Assembly: GCF_910589235.1 (NCBI RefSeq)
Contig: NC_060969.1
Location: 5,126,996-5,190,995 of the forward strand
From: Vespa crabro
Taxonomy: Eukaryota > Arthropoda > Insecta > Hymenoptera > Vespidae
Reading direction: 5' to 3'
DNA: 64,000 bases
Below are positions 1 to 12,769 of the stretch, in pieces. Below the pieces are notes generated by a model that saw only the letters and a list, made by a program, of their open reading frames with translations, was not told where the DNA came from and did no database searches. Position 1 is the first letter of the stretch. Each line of letters starts with the position of its first letter. The translations under genes were made by a program, and so were the position numbers.

Positions 1-1376
1 ATAATACTACACAGAGGTTAAATAGATGAGCATGGTAGATATCGATCGACGGTTAATACCAAATCTAGCGGTGCATCGAGCTATCCCTTGGAAGCTAATT
101 ATCCATCGACAGGGAACCTGTGCGAGCCATGTGCGAGCGCGACCATTACTACCTCGCGGCTGACTATGCACCATTTCGTAATCGTGCGGCCACACTGGGA
201 GTTGTCTAACGATTAGAAACTCGATCGACCGTCCAACAGTTAGCTTAATGGTAGTATCTGCCTATGTCTAAGCAAATCACCCGGATATCCTTCGACTGGA
301 ATAAACTCCAAAGATGTACACAAGTAAACGTTTTTCTACGTTCTTACCTTGCATCGTATAAATTATGCGCGTATAATTTATTGTATTATTAATATTATAA
401 TCGTATATTTTTCTTTTTCTTTTCCATTTTTTTTTTTTTTTTTTTTTTTTGAATTATCCATTACTTATGGTGGGGGACCAGTTTCAAGTGTCATTAACAA
501 CCTCTTCTTTTTCTTCTTCCTCTTATTTTTGCTTCTTTTATTTCTTTCTTTTTTTTTTTCGATAGACTGCAGAGATAATTTCCGGGATAGAAAGAAGAGG
601 ATAAGAAAGAAATCAAAGTCCTTGGATTCGTGTACCTCTCTCGCTTCTCACGGACTGACGATGCAGTATTCGGTAATTGCGAGGAGTCAAGAAATTGTCG
701 GGAAATTGATCGTACGACGAGAGCCTTGATTACGATGATCGCGATATGCGGTTCAAAGTGTCTTGGAACCGTTATTCCCCTTATTCCTACGATTACGTCT
801 GGCCAAGAATTGTAAGAGATTCGAGGATGAAAGAATTCTGCGATAATCGTTGTTGCAGTTGTGCTGTGATCGTAACGGTAAAAATTGCGGATGCCCGCGA
901 CTTTGACGAGTTCGAATGTTCTCGAAGTGTCGGAGAAGATTATGAGATAATGAAGCATAATTCCATCTGTCGTTTTTCTTGGCATTCGTGAACAAATGTT
1001 ATCCTTTATGTTTTCTCTCTTTATTATTATTTTTTTTTTTTCTTTTTCGATAAAATAAAGAAGGAAGTGCGCGACTCTTACTGCTCCTAATAAATTTTTT
1101 ATATATGTGTATATACATATATTGTCCTTTTTTTATTAGGCACTATTAGTTTTATTAAATAAAACGAAGACAAACAATAAAATTTTATATTTTTTTTCTT
1201 TTTCATTTTTTTTTCTTTTTTTTTTTTTTTTTTTTCATTAAGATTTTACCCGGTTTTGATCTAAAAAGAGAAAGGCAGAGAAACGCGTGCTCTCTCTCTC
1301 TCTCTTTCCATAATTTCTCTCTTTTTTCTCGCTAAAGTTCAAGAATGATTTTTTTTTCTTTTTTTTTTTTTTTCAG
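1..1376. other. Non-coding stretch, A/T tracts and a unique 5' island
   Basis: Bases 20-240 are balanced in composition and non-repetitive, with short frames open on both strands but no splice context. A T24 run lies at 427-450 and further T-rich tracts at 1027-1045 and 1190-1240. Bases 620-990 are open in several frames on both strands without a recognisable protein. Confidence 0.5.
427..450. repeat. T24 homopolymer
   Basis: Uninterrupted run of 24 T. Confidence 0.97.
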
Positions 1377-1664
1377 GAGATTTTAGGAGAACCTTCATTT
1401 ACTCCTCTAACCCATCTTTTCTGTTCGTTGCAATGGCAATTTCCGGGGACCGTAGAGCAGCATCGCAGCGGCTTTTTTCCTTTTTCTTACCGTCCCGAGA
1501 ATTTTCTCCACCATATCTATGTATCTATATACGTATCTATGTATCCATCTATGTATTTGTATGTATGTACGTTTTCAACGAAATCACGGTCCTCGGACGA
1601 GACTCGTCTTTTTCACGCTTCGACCATCGCGATAAAGGACAGTTTGATTGGAAGACCACGCTAG
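1377..1664 (+). other. Open frame after a strong acceptor (possible exon, unproven)
   Basis: A T-rich tract ending TTTCAG at 1376 is followed by 95 open codons in phase 0: EILGEPSFTPLTHLFCSLQW, then QFPGTVEQHRSGFFPFSYRP, then a tetranucleotide-repeat stretch (IYVS repeats) and a Ser/Arg-rich end at TGA/TAG 1664. The first 45 codons look plausible; no donor or relatives were identified. Confidence 0.18.
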
Positions 1665-1985
1665 GAAAGAACGGTGAACGGTCACGTCCGAGATATAAAC
1701 TACTACGCTTACCAAGCCCTGTCAACGTGAAAAAAGAAATATTACTGCGGATATTGAATCGAAAGCTTTTCTATTTTACCCTTCTGTTCCTTTTTTCTTA
1801 CAATCTTTCTCAAACACTTTCTCTCGATTAATTCTTACGAATTTATTTTCTACCTTTCCTTCTCTTTTTCTCTCTCTCTCTCTCCCTCTGATTATATCTC
1901 GTTGACTAAAAATCCAACGAAAAAAATTGTTAAAAAAAAAATAATAGAGAGAATGACTTCGTTCCTCTTGATTAAATCATTATAC

Positions 1986-1987
<2 letters not shown>

Positions 1988-2024
<37 letters not shown>
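1988..2024. repeat. (TTA)n microsatellite
   Basis: About 12 TTA units. Confidence 0.97.
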
Positions 2025-2939
2025 CATATTTTGTAAAAGATCGCCGAGTATACTCGTCGAGTTTGATTAGATTATCGAAGATATATAAATATGCATGAAC
2101 GTAGGATGATATTCGATCGATCAATATCAAGGATTATATTACAATCTATTGATCGAATTAATCTTATCGAATTTTTTTTATTATTCTTTTCTTTATCATA
2201 ACCGATAAGATAATTTATATTCTTTCGATGGACGAGCTACGACAATCAAAAAGAAAAAAAGAAAAAATCATGAGCGATATTCTGTTAATTAAAATACAAA
2301 TAATATAAATACAAATTTTCTGATAGATAATGAAATGAATTGTAAGAAAGTCATGACGTTAAATGGTGCAAAAGAAGAGAGAGAGAGAGAGAGAGAGAGA
2401 ACGAGCGAGAAAAAAAGAAAGAGAGCGTTCTACTTGTAAATTTATAACTTCACTCTATGAATATGCAACTAGCAAACAGATGATAATATCAAACTCCTCG
2501 TTGGTGTCTCATCTTTAACTCTATACTATAATACATAAGAGAGAGAGAGAGAGAGAGAGAAAAAGAAGAGAGAGAGAGAGAGAGGAGGGAACATGTTAAC
2601 TTAAATCGATGAGTTCGGCGAGAGTAATTATAATGTAGAGTGCGAAAGAAAATTCTCGAGAGAACGAAGGGAGTTTTTCCGATCCATCGATCGAACGTAA
2701 ATTGGTACAGGATATCTACATATTTATAGTTTAATAAATGCTGCACCTTGCCTATATTTTTTCGCAATGTCGTATCATTTAACTCTTCATGGATACTTTG
2801 TATGCATCTCCTGATCTAGATCGATCGAACCTACCGGATACGAATCGTTCGGTGAATAATAGTAATAGCAGCCACCTTGTGAATAATGACTACCATGAAA
2901 AATAGAAAAATAAAAGGAAAGAAAGTAAGGAAAAAAACA

Positions 2940-2947
<8 letters not shown>

Positions 2948-2990
<43 letters not shown>
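2948..2990. repeat. (TA)n microsatellite
   Basis: About 21 TA units between A-rich flanks. Confidence 0.98.
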
Positions 2991-2996
<6 letters not shown>

Positions 2997-4004
2997 AGAG
3001 AAAAGGAAAAGAAAAAGAAATAGAGAGAACAAGTTTCCTAGAGAAGGTGATATTTTTCCTGTATGTACGGTGTCGAAACGGATTCTCTTCTCAAATTGAA
3101 ATGAATTTATCCTACGAACGTTTTTCACGCACACACAAGCCAAACTAATCTCAGGATATATGTATTATATCCTGTTGGCGGCACGTTGTGCGTGCAGTTT
3201 TCATTGAAATTATTATAAATGCTTGTAATTCGAGGTATAGAAGTACATGTTTCGCTCGAATCGCATAATTCGATAGTAACATGCGACATGCGAACGCTCA
3301 CATACGTTTCGGATTGTGTCACGAAACCGTCGATTGTCGTCGTTCGTTTCACAATGCATTGCCTTTTTTGTATCCTTTTGAGACTCGACAAAAAAAAAAG
3401 AAGAAAAAAAAAAAAAAAAAGAAAAAAAATATAAACAAATTAAAACCCTCTCGCTAAAGTGCCAACCACATGGTCGATGAAAATACCGATGATTTTTAAT
3501 GATTGATCCATCCTAACAGGAATTATTAACAATAAAGTTATAAAAAATACGGTAGCAATAAAAAACGGTAGACAGTGGTCGATTTTTTTCGTGATAAATA
3601 ATAAAGGAAGGACGTAAAAATTTTCATTCTATGTATATGTATATATATATATATATATATCAAAAGCACTTATCAATGATATATAATATCGAGCAAAGTA
3701 TTCCGAACAGATATTTTTATTATATTATTGATATTTCTTTATTTTCTTATTCGTTAAGTTATTATCTACTGTCGAGAGAACTTATTGAAAAATACACATT
3801 GATATATGCCAATAGGAAGGTACTACTAACTGTGGGATAGACAGATGATCCGTAGAACACCGACGGTTTCGTATTCGCATGCATATGCATGCAAATGGAA
3901 CATGCAAGGACGGCAATCACGTAGCATGTATCCGATTCCACTTGCAAACCCTACGTCGACGTTGCTTTCAGGGAAACATTGAATGTGTTCCTTGGAACGC
4001 GTCA

Positions 4005-4041
<37 letters not shown>

Positions 4042-5010
4042 TTCTATCTCTATCTCTATCTATCTTTCTCTTTAACTTTATATCTTCTCTATGTCTTGTT
4101 AAAACTTGACTGACCATTGGATAGACACATCTATGCGCGATAAAATATATATATACATATACGTATGTACACCTATATAAGGATACTATTCTTCTATATA
4201 CATTACACACGTATCCTTACTCCAGAGATTAGTCTATTTATACCATTTACATCTAATTAGTAAGCTGTCTGTTTCATGTCACTTCGCATGACATACAATA
4301 ACTTTCAATTTAATGAATTTGTAACGATCGATAGGAAAATCAATGAAGGAATATATATATATATATACATACTTAAACGATATTGAAATAATATCCATCC
4401 ATTTGGATATAGGTAAATTTCTAAAAGCTTGCAACGATAAGACAAATAAATTAAAAATTTTGCCTTCATCGAGGTACGGGCTATGTGCCAAAAATGGAAT
4501 TCTCCGCGTATTTTTATAAAATAGAAAAAGAGAAAGGGCGGGAGGAAGGGAAGGAAGAGAAAAAGAACAGAGACGATTTAAAAAGCAGATTTCTATGGAG
4601 AGTCACGTTGTTCGCGAACCGGTGTCTATCTTCCGACGGTGAAATAAAATAACAAAATGGTACAACTAAATCCGATAGCCAGAATAGTCGTGCACAACTA
4701 TTTATATCTGACTACGTATATATACATATGTACGTATACATATATAGAGTATATATATATATATCTTGTATATATAATAGGTTTCTCCGTTTCCTAGAAA
4801 ATCGCGAAAATTTCTCGAGAAAATTCTCCACTCGTTTTCGACATCCCTCGAGGTACACCTCGAGCGAAGTTAGCTTTAAAGCTTTCGAGCGATATTTGAG
4901 CGTTTAAATTTACAACGTATGAACCACTGTAAATTCTCGCTACTCATTCGTTATTCGTTCAGAATTTCTCGTAAATTAAAAAGTATTACGTTTCGAGGCT
5001 ATTATAATAA

Positions 5011-5055
<45 letters not shown>

Positions 5056-5272
5056 TTCTCTTCTTCCTTTCTTTTCTTCAAAGAGAAAAGAAATTTTTAA
5101 TAAAACAGATTTTCAAGACATGCGAGGCATAAAAATATGTACACTTCATTTAATATCATATGAATCTTTACGATGCAACCTTCTCTCTCTTTCGCTTTTT
5201 GATACAACAATGTTGTTACCTATTTATTAATTTTTATCGAAATTTTGCCGACGCAATGTATATCTTTGTTTT

Positions 5273-5314
<42 letters not shown>

Positions 5315-5964
5315 CCCCTTTAATCAATTATTTTATATCCTCAACACAAAAACGTAAATTAACGTAGCTTTCTATGAAAAATAGAAAATAATTTAGAAGC
5401 AGAAAAATGGTAAAAATACTTTTCCTTGCTTTTGTTCGTTCATCGTTATTCGCTAAACTGTATTGAAACGTATTCGATAAATATTCTCTTTGAAAGCTAC
5501 GATATAATAATAATAACAACAACCATTATTATTATTATTATTCAATGTGGGAAAGAATTACTCGTTCGTATAAAATGAATTTATGAAAGAGCTTACCATT
5601 TACGCTAGACGAGCCGTAAGCTCGAACGAAGAAAGAAAAGTGATGTAAAAGCGAGGGAAAAAAAAAAGATGCGAAGGAGTAGAAGTGACAAGAAAATTCT
5701 AATATTCATCTCGCGTGCTCTCTTAGGTATCGTGTGCGAGAACCCATCAAGGATAATCATTTTGAACGTACGTATATATATATGTATGTACGGTGATGAA
5801 AAAAAAGACGGAAACGGCAACGACAAAAAATTCCTAAGCCCGTCTGTTCGCGATAACGATCTTCAATAGATTGTGTACGACGACCTCCAAGTATGTCATT
5901 ATAAAGAGACACTCGATGCTTGTGTTTACAAGCGAGCGGGATGTCAACGACTTCAAAGAGAATA

Positions 5965-5966
<2 letters not shown>

Positions 5967-5997
<31 letters not shown>
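5967..5997. repeat. (GT)n microsatellite
   Basis: About 15 GT units; read as Thr-His on the minus strand. Confidence 0.98.
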
Positions 5998-5998
<1 letters not shown>

Positions 5999-6291
5999 AT
6001 AGAAGAGTACTCAAAAACAATCTCTTTCTCTCTCTCTCTCTCTCTTTAAGGGTTGTAGTTTTTATATATTTGTAGTACCTATCAAAGTATACTGAACGTA
6101 TGTTCTCAATACGACCGATTCAATTGACAATTAAAAACTTATATCGATTTCGATAATTATTAAACGTCATTTTTAACTACGCAGACTTCATTTTTTCTTT
6201 TCCTTTTTTTTTTTTTTAAAGTCCTTCGAATAGTTAGTTCGTTTATATTTAAGGAAGCATTTCTACATGAAGAACGAATCCTTCTTATACA

Positions 6292-6329
<38 letters not shown>

Positions 6330-7322
6330 CAAGATTAGATCTTAAGGCATCGTGCCAGACTTGGAATTTATCTCGATAGTGTTCTACTAAGAACTTGTAC
6401 CGAGAACCAAATGTGATTCATCGTGACACTCGCCAGCTGTCTTCTTTGCTACTAAATAAAGTCCCTTTAATGCAGTTGAATAAGAAAGAGAGAATAAGAG
6501 ATTGACCATTTAAAATAAAAATTGTAAAAAACCTTTGCGATTACGTACGTGCATTCCTATTATTCATTTAATGTCTTTATTGATTTATTTCTGTTCCTTT
6601 TTTTTTTTTTTTTTTTTTTAACTTCCCCAACGGACAAACGAATAAATCTACGTTTATCCATGGTGTATACAAAAATGTTCCGGTATCGTTAAATTCGATG
6701 ACTAGTCGAGAAACCATGGATATAATAATTTCTATTACCCGCATTTAACGAAAGAATACCGTAAGATTCTGATAATGCGAGTGGCTTTGACTTTCTCGCC
6801 ATAAACGAACGGTGGGGAAAGAGAAAAAGAAAAGAGAGAGAGAGAGAGGGAGAGGAGAGAGAGTCCAACGAACGAATTAACGATAAATTGATTTAATATG
6901 ACAAGCACGATTCGGACGTGCTTAGTATTATAATGACATTCCAATTGCGACGTTCGAGAAATTACGAGGAACGTCGTTTGTCTCTCTGTTCGGTCGATGG
7001 ACGAACAGACAGACGAACAGAGACAGAGAGAATGGTAGAGAGAGAGAGAGAGAGAGAGACAGAGATGGAATTTATCCAGAGGAATATGAATGAATGCATT
7101 CGAATACGAATTAACGCGGGAAATCGACGCGTACGTAAATACATATATACATACGTACATATAAGCACATGCTGTCTGTCCGAGAATATTCGAACGGTTT
7201 TCTAGCGATTGATTGTGAAACGTGCGAAATTACAGAATACGAGATAACGCGATCGGTCCGATCATATTATCGACGTAACGTTCGACATTTTGTTATTTCG
7301 TTTTTATCGAATAGCGAAGGTA

Positions 7323-7373
7323 GAACGAACGAACGAACGAACGAACGAACGAACGAACGAACGAACGAACGAA
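7323..7373. repeat. (GAAC)n tetranucleotide repeat
   Basis: About 12.5 perfect GAAC units; read as a repeated Thr-Asn-Glu-Arg peptide. Confidence 0.98.
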
Positions 7374-7994
7374 AGAGAACGTTTGCATTTTATCGGGCAA
7401 TTTGGAAAAATTGTTCTATTGTTCCCGTTCCCTTTTTATTATAATATATTGCGGGAGAATATGAGGAAAAAAGAAAAAGAAAAGAGAACAAAAAAAAAAG
7501 AAAATGATTTGAAGGTAGAAGAAAAATGCATTTGTAACAAAGTGCCATTGAACGAAAATAATTATTTACAAAATCGATCATTTGCGCGTTATAAAGATTG
7601 TATCGAAAAATAATTACACGAGTTTACATTGTATTTTGGGTTTCTAATGAGAAGAAACGAAGGGAATGGTAAAATAATATGATTATAGGAAAGAAGAAAA
7701 TAGAAAGCACGAACTTTTTTCTTTACGAACCTAGGATATACTACTAGCACAATTTAAAAGACTATAATGTATTCCAATTGATTTTGCTCTTAGAGAAAAT
7801 TAATATCGATTTACTACTTTAACGTATAACGAATAGAATGAGAAAATAGGAGAGAGAGAAAGAGAGAGAGAGAGGGAGAGAAATACTTTTTTCTTATTTT
7901 TATTCTAGAATGTAAATTCCATTAGTCGTGATGCGGTCGACTCTAAGTGATCGAATCAACATAAAATTCTTCTTTCTCGTTTCCTATATATACG

Positions 7995-8025
<31 letters not shown>

Positions 8026-8065
8026 TCGTATTTTTATATTTCGACTACAACAGAGAGATAGAGAT

Positions 8066-8070
<5 letters not shown>

Positions 8071-8126
<56 letters not shown>
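8071..8126. repeat. (GA)n microsatellite
   Basis: 28 perfect GA units. Confidence 0.98.
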
Positions 8127-8129
<3 letters not shown>

Positions 8130-9236
8130 TTCTAGAGACGTTTTCTCACGGCTTTGAGAAATATTTTTCTACGGCGAAACGAAGGAACCTTGGGTATTTT
8201 TTTTGTCTCTTTTCTTTCTTTCTTTCTTTCTTTTTTGGAAAACGACCTTAACCTCTAGTAACTCACGAAGTCGCATATTATTCGCAGGAAAAACATAAAA
8301 GCTAACCATCTCTCAATTTCTTTTACTTTTTTTCCCCTTTTACCTCATCTCTCTTTCTCTCTGATCTAACGTTCTCTATCACGAAAGAAACTCAGAATAG
8401 CGTTCTATCGAGAAGAGTACCATGCGAGAGATGATTAGATGATAAATGGACGTATCGACCGAGAAAAATAAACGTAAGAGCGCGAAGATAAATACGGCTA
8501 TTACAACGAAAAATCTCTTCTTTCTCTATATTTGAAAAACAACGAAAGAGGAAAGAACAAAATGAGAGAGAGAGAGAGAAACAAAGAATTGAAATGAAGA
8601 AAATTCTCTACGAGGAAAAAGAAAAAGAGGATGAAAAGAAATGGACGAAAAAAGAAATATAGAAAAAGCGAAGAAAAAAAACAAAAAAGAAAGGGGGGAG
8701 GCATGGAAGACAAGTATAACGGATCGAAAAAGTCTGCCCAGGCGGAATCCATTGAAAGTTTAAGCATCGTTAAGCCAACCGACTCTGTAAACAGGCAATC
8801 TACTCGGCCACTAACGAAATAATGAGATCACGTACACCTTACGTCCACAAGAGTAAGCTTGAATAAAGCATGGATTTCCACGGAAATTTCCCTTCATTAC
8901 GGGCGAAGCGCTACACCGACAAGAATGACGAAGAACAACCACAGTCATGTCAACGGGAACGATAACGAGATTAAGATTAACCTACTCTTTGCGAGAAAGC
9001 CACGATTAAGTTAGGCATTGATCGACGACAACGACGACGACGACGTCGACGACTATTGCGTTTCTTCGATCGATCGAATTTTCTGATTTCGATGAAAATT
9101 ATGTTTACAGGAGAGAAAATTTGAAAAGGAAAGAAAAAGAAAAAAAAAAAAAATAAGAGTATTAGTAGAAAATAAGCGGAGGAAGCGAATGGTTATAGTC
9201 GATATTATCAACGCAGATCTGATTATTTCCTATTAC

Positions 9237-9277
9237 CTGGCTCCGCAAATTGCACTTCTATGTTCGCCTTCGGCTTT
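9237..9277 (-). CDS. Possible 41-bp second exon of the type II membrane protein gene
   Basis: A 41-bp segment flanked on the minus strand by AATGTGTTAG (acceptor) and CCAG|GTAATA (donor). Its first base completes the split AG codon of the exon ending at 10042, giving Arg, then KPKANIEVQFAEP and one leftover base. Codons (CCG, GCG, GTG, GAG) are GC-rich against an AT-rich background, as in the upstream exon. The acceptor has only a weak pyrimidine tract and the exon is very short, so it could be chance. No downstream partner was found to the left. Confidence 0.35.
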
Positions 9278-10041
9278 CTAACACATTGAAGAATGGTTTG
9301 TCGTATGGGCGATAAATAGATAGACGTTTGTAGACGTAACATCTCTTACGTAGTAATATCAGTAGTAGTAGTAGTAATAGTAATAGTTTTCAACGTTACC
9401 AGCCTACTTCGGCTCGTTACCGGCCGAATAATGAGATTTCACGGTTGTCTGCGATGCTCAAAGGAAGGAGAATCGGTCTAACGGAAAGGTCCCTACACAC
9501 TCGATTGCTTCGGGTTAAGCGATACGCGGCTTGATAATTCCAGTTGTGGATTATTTTTTAATACGTCGTCCATCGATACTTTTCCTATTCTTCATTCCCC
9601 ATACTTCAAGCATATCAAATTAACCGAAACTTGTTCGTTCCATTTAATCTCTCCAATTCATCAACGATAAAGAATTTTCAAACGATTTTCCCAATCGCTA
9701 GTTCTTGAAGAAACAAACTGGGTCAGTGTGTCATCAGTCTCTAAAAGAAATTACAACGCACGTTAACGACCTTATTTTACTCTCCCTTTAAAGGTCAGAT
9801 TCTAAAAAAAGAAGACATTGCATATTAAAGCTCTAATCGAAGAACCCGAGCACATATGGCCATGGAGTATGTACGAAAGAGAGGAATCTCAAAAAAGAAA
9901 AAGAAATTTCGAAGGGATGACAGGTAAAGTTTACGATGGCTTTTCACTATCAATGAAAATAAGAAATAATCTCGAGCGTTAACATAGCGTTGATCTAAAA
10001 TTAGAATTAAAAGGATAAAAAGAATAATCTTAATGTCTAAC

Positions 10042-10196
10042 CTCGTAGCATTAATGGTGAATATGGTCTCGATGGATCGACGATCCAATACTCCGCTTAG
10101 AAGATACTGAACAGCAATGAGCGCGAGGACGACGCAGGCCATCGCCTTGTAGAGGTTGGCACGATGCCACAGTGCCACGGCTGCGGCCACAGTCAT
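10042..10196 (-). CDS. First coding exon, unidentified type II membrane protein
   Basis: Not recognised by family. From the ATG at 10196 the exon gives 51 codons plus two bases before an AG|GTTAGA donor. Residues 1-18 carry H, R, R-free and K positive charges (LWHRANLYK), followed by a hydrophobic segment at about 19-37 (AMACVVLALIAVQYLLSGV) and then DRRSIETIFTINAT. This is the layout of a Golgi type II signal-anchor protein such as a glycosyltransferase or sulfotransferase, but that class is inference. Codons are GC-rich (GCC, GTG, CTC, GCG) compared with surroundings. An in-frame TAG lies 30 bases upstream of the ATG, and two short upstream ATGs sit in the leader. Catalytic exons are not seen and may lie outside the window. 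Confidence 0.6.
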
Positions 10197-10391
10197 TGCA
10201 TGTGCGAGCCACCATAACTCTCTCTCCTATCGCCGCCGTAACAAGAGCGCCGTTTTCGACGAGGCGCTCTTTCCTTCTTCCTCTTCTTCTTCTTCTTCTT
10301 CGTATCTTCCTCTTCCTTTATTACCTTTACTAGTTTCGAACCTTTTCTTCGTTCTACTCGTCGTCCTTCGACTTTTCTTTCTCGATGAGAA

Positions 10392-10392
<1 letters not shown>

Positions 10393-10438
<46 letters not shown>
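10393..10438. repeat. (GAC)n triplet repeat
   Basis: About 15 GAC units, poly-Asp on plus and poly-Ser on minus, in the 5' region of the type II membrane protein gene. Confidence 0.97.
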
Positions 10439-10576
10439 TTACTATTACTCGTTTTTTTTCTTCACTTTGACTCGACGCAACGGCGATGACTATGGTTCTT
10501 CTTCTTTCTCGATAACGTTCACAGAGAAAGGAGATAGAAAAAGAGGAAGAAAGGTAATAGGAAGAGCTAAGGGGAG

Positions 10577-10611
10577 GAGAAGAAGAAGAAGAAGAAGAAG
10601 AAGAAGAAGAA
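10577..10611. repeat. (GAA)n triplet repeat
   Basis: About 11 GAA units. Confidence 0.96.
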
Positions 10612-10700
10612 TGAGAAGAAGAAAAAAGGGCCGCCCAGGGCTCGTTGTATCCGCTCACCTGGAGCATCACCTTCGCCGTCGGCCAAGTTCTCTCTTTTTC

Positions 10701-10766
10701 TCTCTATTCCTATTAATCGACTAGACGATGAAGTGGTATCCTGTAAACAAAATCAATTTAATTTTA

Positions 10767-10807
<41 letters not shown>

Positions 10808-12079
10808 TCTTTCTTAGTTATAATTCTTGTTTCTTTTTTTTTGTTTTCGTGACGGAAAGACTTTTCATTCGTAAGACGATAGATTTGTTTCTGCCTATGA
10901 AATTGAATTAAATCGTCGAGTGTACTCTAGTTTAAAGTACAAAAGCGATTAATTGTTACGAGAGAAGAGATAAGATTAATGAAAAGTGTTTAGAGGGAAC
11001 GCGTGCGTGGGTTTTTTTAATTTCGTTGTAAAGTATGAGTATTACGAGCGGACATAGTATAGTTCTAATCGTAGCCGTCGTCGTTGTCGTAAAATCTGGA
11101 TATCGCGCGATAACCTGGAAAAAACCGAGGGCCACGAAGCACGATACGCCTGATTTGGCATGAAGCATGTAACTGCATTATCCGGGACAAGGAGCGTGCG
11201 TTACCAAACCCGTTAAAGACGACAGCTTCATAAAGAGAGAACGGCGTTTCTACTTATAATCGGACCAATCGATTTTCATCTCGATTAAAATATATTTTAA
11301 TATATCGAAATTACCGAATCGAAATTAAATGAATAATAAATTTCCAAATAGATAATCGATTAAATTAACGAACCCCATTACTCGCAATTGATTAAATAAA
11401 TATTTCTCTTTATCCTTCTATCTTTAAATATAAATTATATTCATTTTCATAATTATGTCAGATATAATCGGTTCCCTTGATTATATCATTTATAAACTTT
11501 TATAATTCGACGAAATTATTTTTAAGAAGTTCGCCCTTCCCCATCAAAATTTCACCCACGTTTTATTTTCCCTAAGACACGTACTCTCATGATTTACTTA
11601 TCGAATTTCATAGTCGATTCATTCACCTCGAACGTGCAAAATTTATGTCGGGCGCCGTTCGCGAGGGTGGATGAATGAATGTATAAAGGGAGAAAAAAAG
11701 AACAAAGAAAAAAGAAACAAAGAAAAACAACAAACAAAGGAACAAAAAATGTTTAAATCAACTAACTCTACAATATCTTCGAATTACCATCAAGGAGGGA
11801 AGGAAGGAAGGAAGGAAGGGAGAGGAAATAATTCGTTCGAAATACGATTCGACGTTAAGAGAAAGGGAGGAAAGGAAAAGGGAAAGAAAGAAAGAAAGAA
11901 AGAAAGAAATATATCAGCAGGAAACTAAACGTGAAAGCGTATATATTCGATGTATGTGCAGGCAATTGCTTCTCTTACGCTGTAAAGCGAGAAACGACTC
12001 GGCTGTATACACCGTAGGGAATACCATTAAACTCTCGTCGGATTAAACCGGGCGAATTCGTCTCTCGAAATCGATTCTC

Positions 12080-12110
<31 letters not shown>

Positions 12111-12597
12111 ATACGCTATAGCACTCACGGATCGTTCTAACGAATTTCACGCTTTCTCGAAAGAACTTCCGACGATTCAAATCGAGCGGAAACTACTTAT
12201 CACCCTTTTATCTCGCTCTCATCTCTTTCTCGCTCTCATCTCTTTCCCCCCTTCTCTCTCTCTCTCTCAATCATTTTTATCGAATAGAAGCGATAATTTG
12301 AAAGGAAAAAAAATTATAATCTTGTTTATCGCTATATAGTCTAAGCGATTTTGTATAGGGAGAAAGATGATAAAAGATAAAAAAAAAAAAAATGACGAAA
12401 GAAATCGCGAAGAAAACACGTTGAGGAGTTCGCGCGTGCAAGAGAGAGAGAGAGAGAGAGAGAGAAGGCACGAGCTCTGTGACGCGTATGACACATATGC
12501 TCGCTCGCACAAATTCGCGTTTCGTTGAGCATTAATCCATAAACACGTCTCTCTCGTCCCTAACACACATACTCCTACATACGTAGATACATACATT

Positions 12598-12650
<53 letters not shown>

Positions 12651-12769
12651 GTAGTGTATCAACTATCTCGCTAGTGGGAGAGACCGATTATCGCGTGTAG
12701 GACAAAGGTAATGGAGCGAACGTTTTCGTGTTAACTTTCAAAGTGTTTGCACATATTGTAATATATACG
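10701..12769. other. AT-rich intergenic or intronic DNA
   Basis: Contains (CT)n at 10771-10805, a GGAA run near 11793-11820, GAAA runs near 11885-11909, (CT)n near 12082-12110 and (TA)n at 12603-12649. Bases 11280-11530 are unique and very AT-rich. No exon supported. Confidence 0.6.
12603..12649. repeat. (TA)n microsatellite
   Basis: About 23 units. Confidence 0.98.

Larger units (their letters stand above)
1665..9236. other. Simple-repeat-rich non-coding DNA, possibly intron
   Basis: If the type II membrane protein gene continues leftward, this is its intron; otherwise intergenic. It holds (TTA)n at 1988-2024, (GA)n near 2377-2401 and 2538-2584, (TA)n at 2948-2990, (CT)n at 4011-4038, 5013-5047 and 5277-5310, (GT)n at 5967-5997, (GAAC)n at 7323-7373 and (GA)n at 8071-8126. 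Between repeats the sequence is unique and AT-rich; no supported exon. Confidence 0.6.
10197..10700 (-). promoter_or_regulatory. 5' region of the type II membrane protein gene, with possible leader exon
   Basis: GC-rich, repeat-laden upstream region: (GAC)n at 10393-10438, (GAA)n at 10577-10611 and Ser-coding TCT runs. At 10659 the minus strand reads GTGATGCTCCAG|GTGAGC, a strong donor preceded by an ATG-CTC-CAG codon series in phase 0. A phase-0 acceptor is possible at 10226 (GATAG|GAG), which would prepend MLQERELWWLAHA to the ATG at 10196 and remove the low-complexity repeats as an intron of about 430 bp. That acceptor lacks a good pyrimidine tract. The alternative is a plain long 5' UTR. 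Confidence 0.35.

Noticed and set aside
7318..7373. Tandem array that might suggest a CRISPR or satellite
   Set aside because: A perfect 4-bp unit without spacers is a simple tetranucleotide microsatellite.
8870..8966. 31-codon plus ORF (MDFHGNFPSLRAKRYTDKND)
   Set aside because: Well-formed codons but very short, no donor, and probably intronic on the other strand's gene.
10227..10670. 147-codon minus ORF rich in Ser
   Set aside because: Most of it is translated GAC/GAA repeats; only the donor at its start is considered informative.
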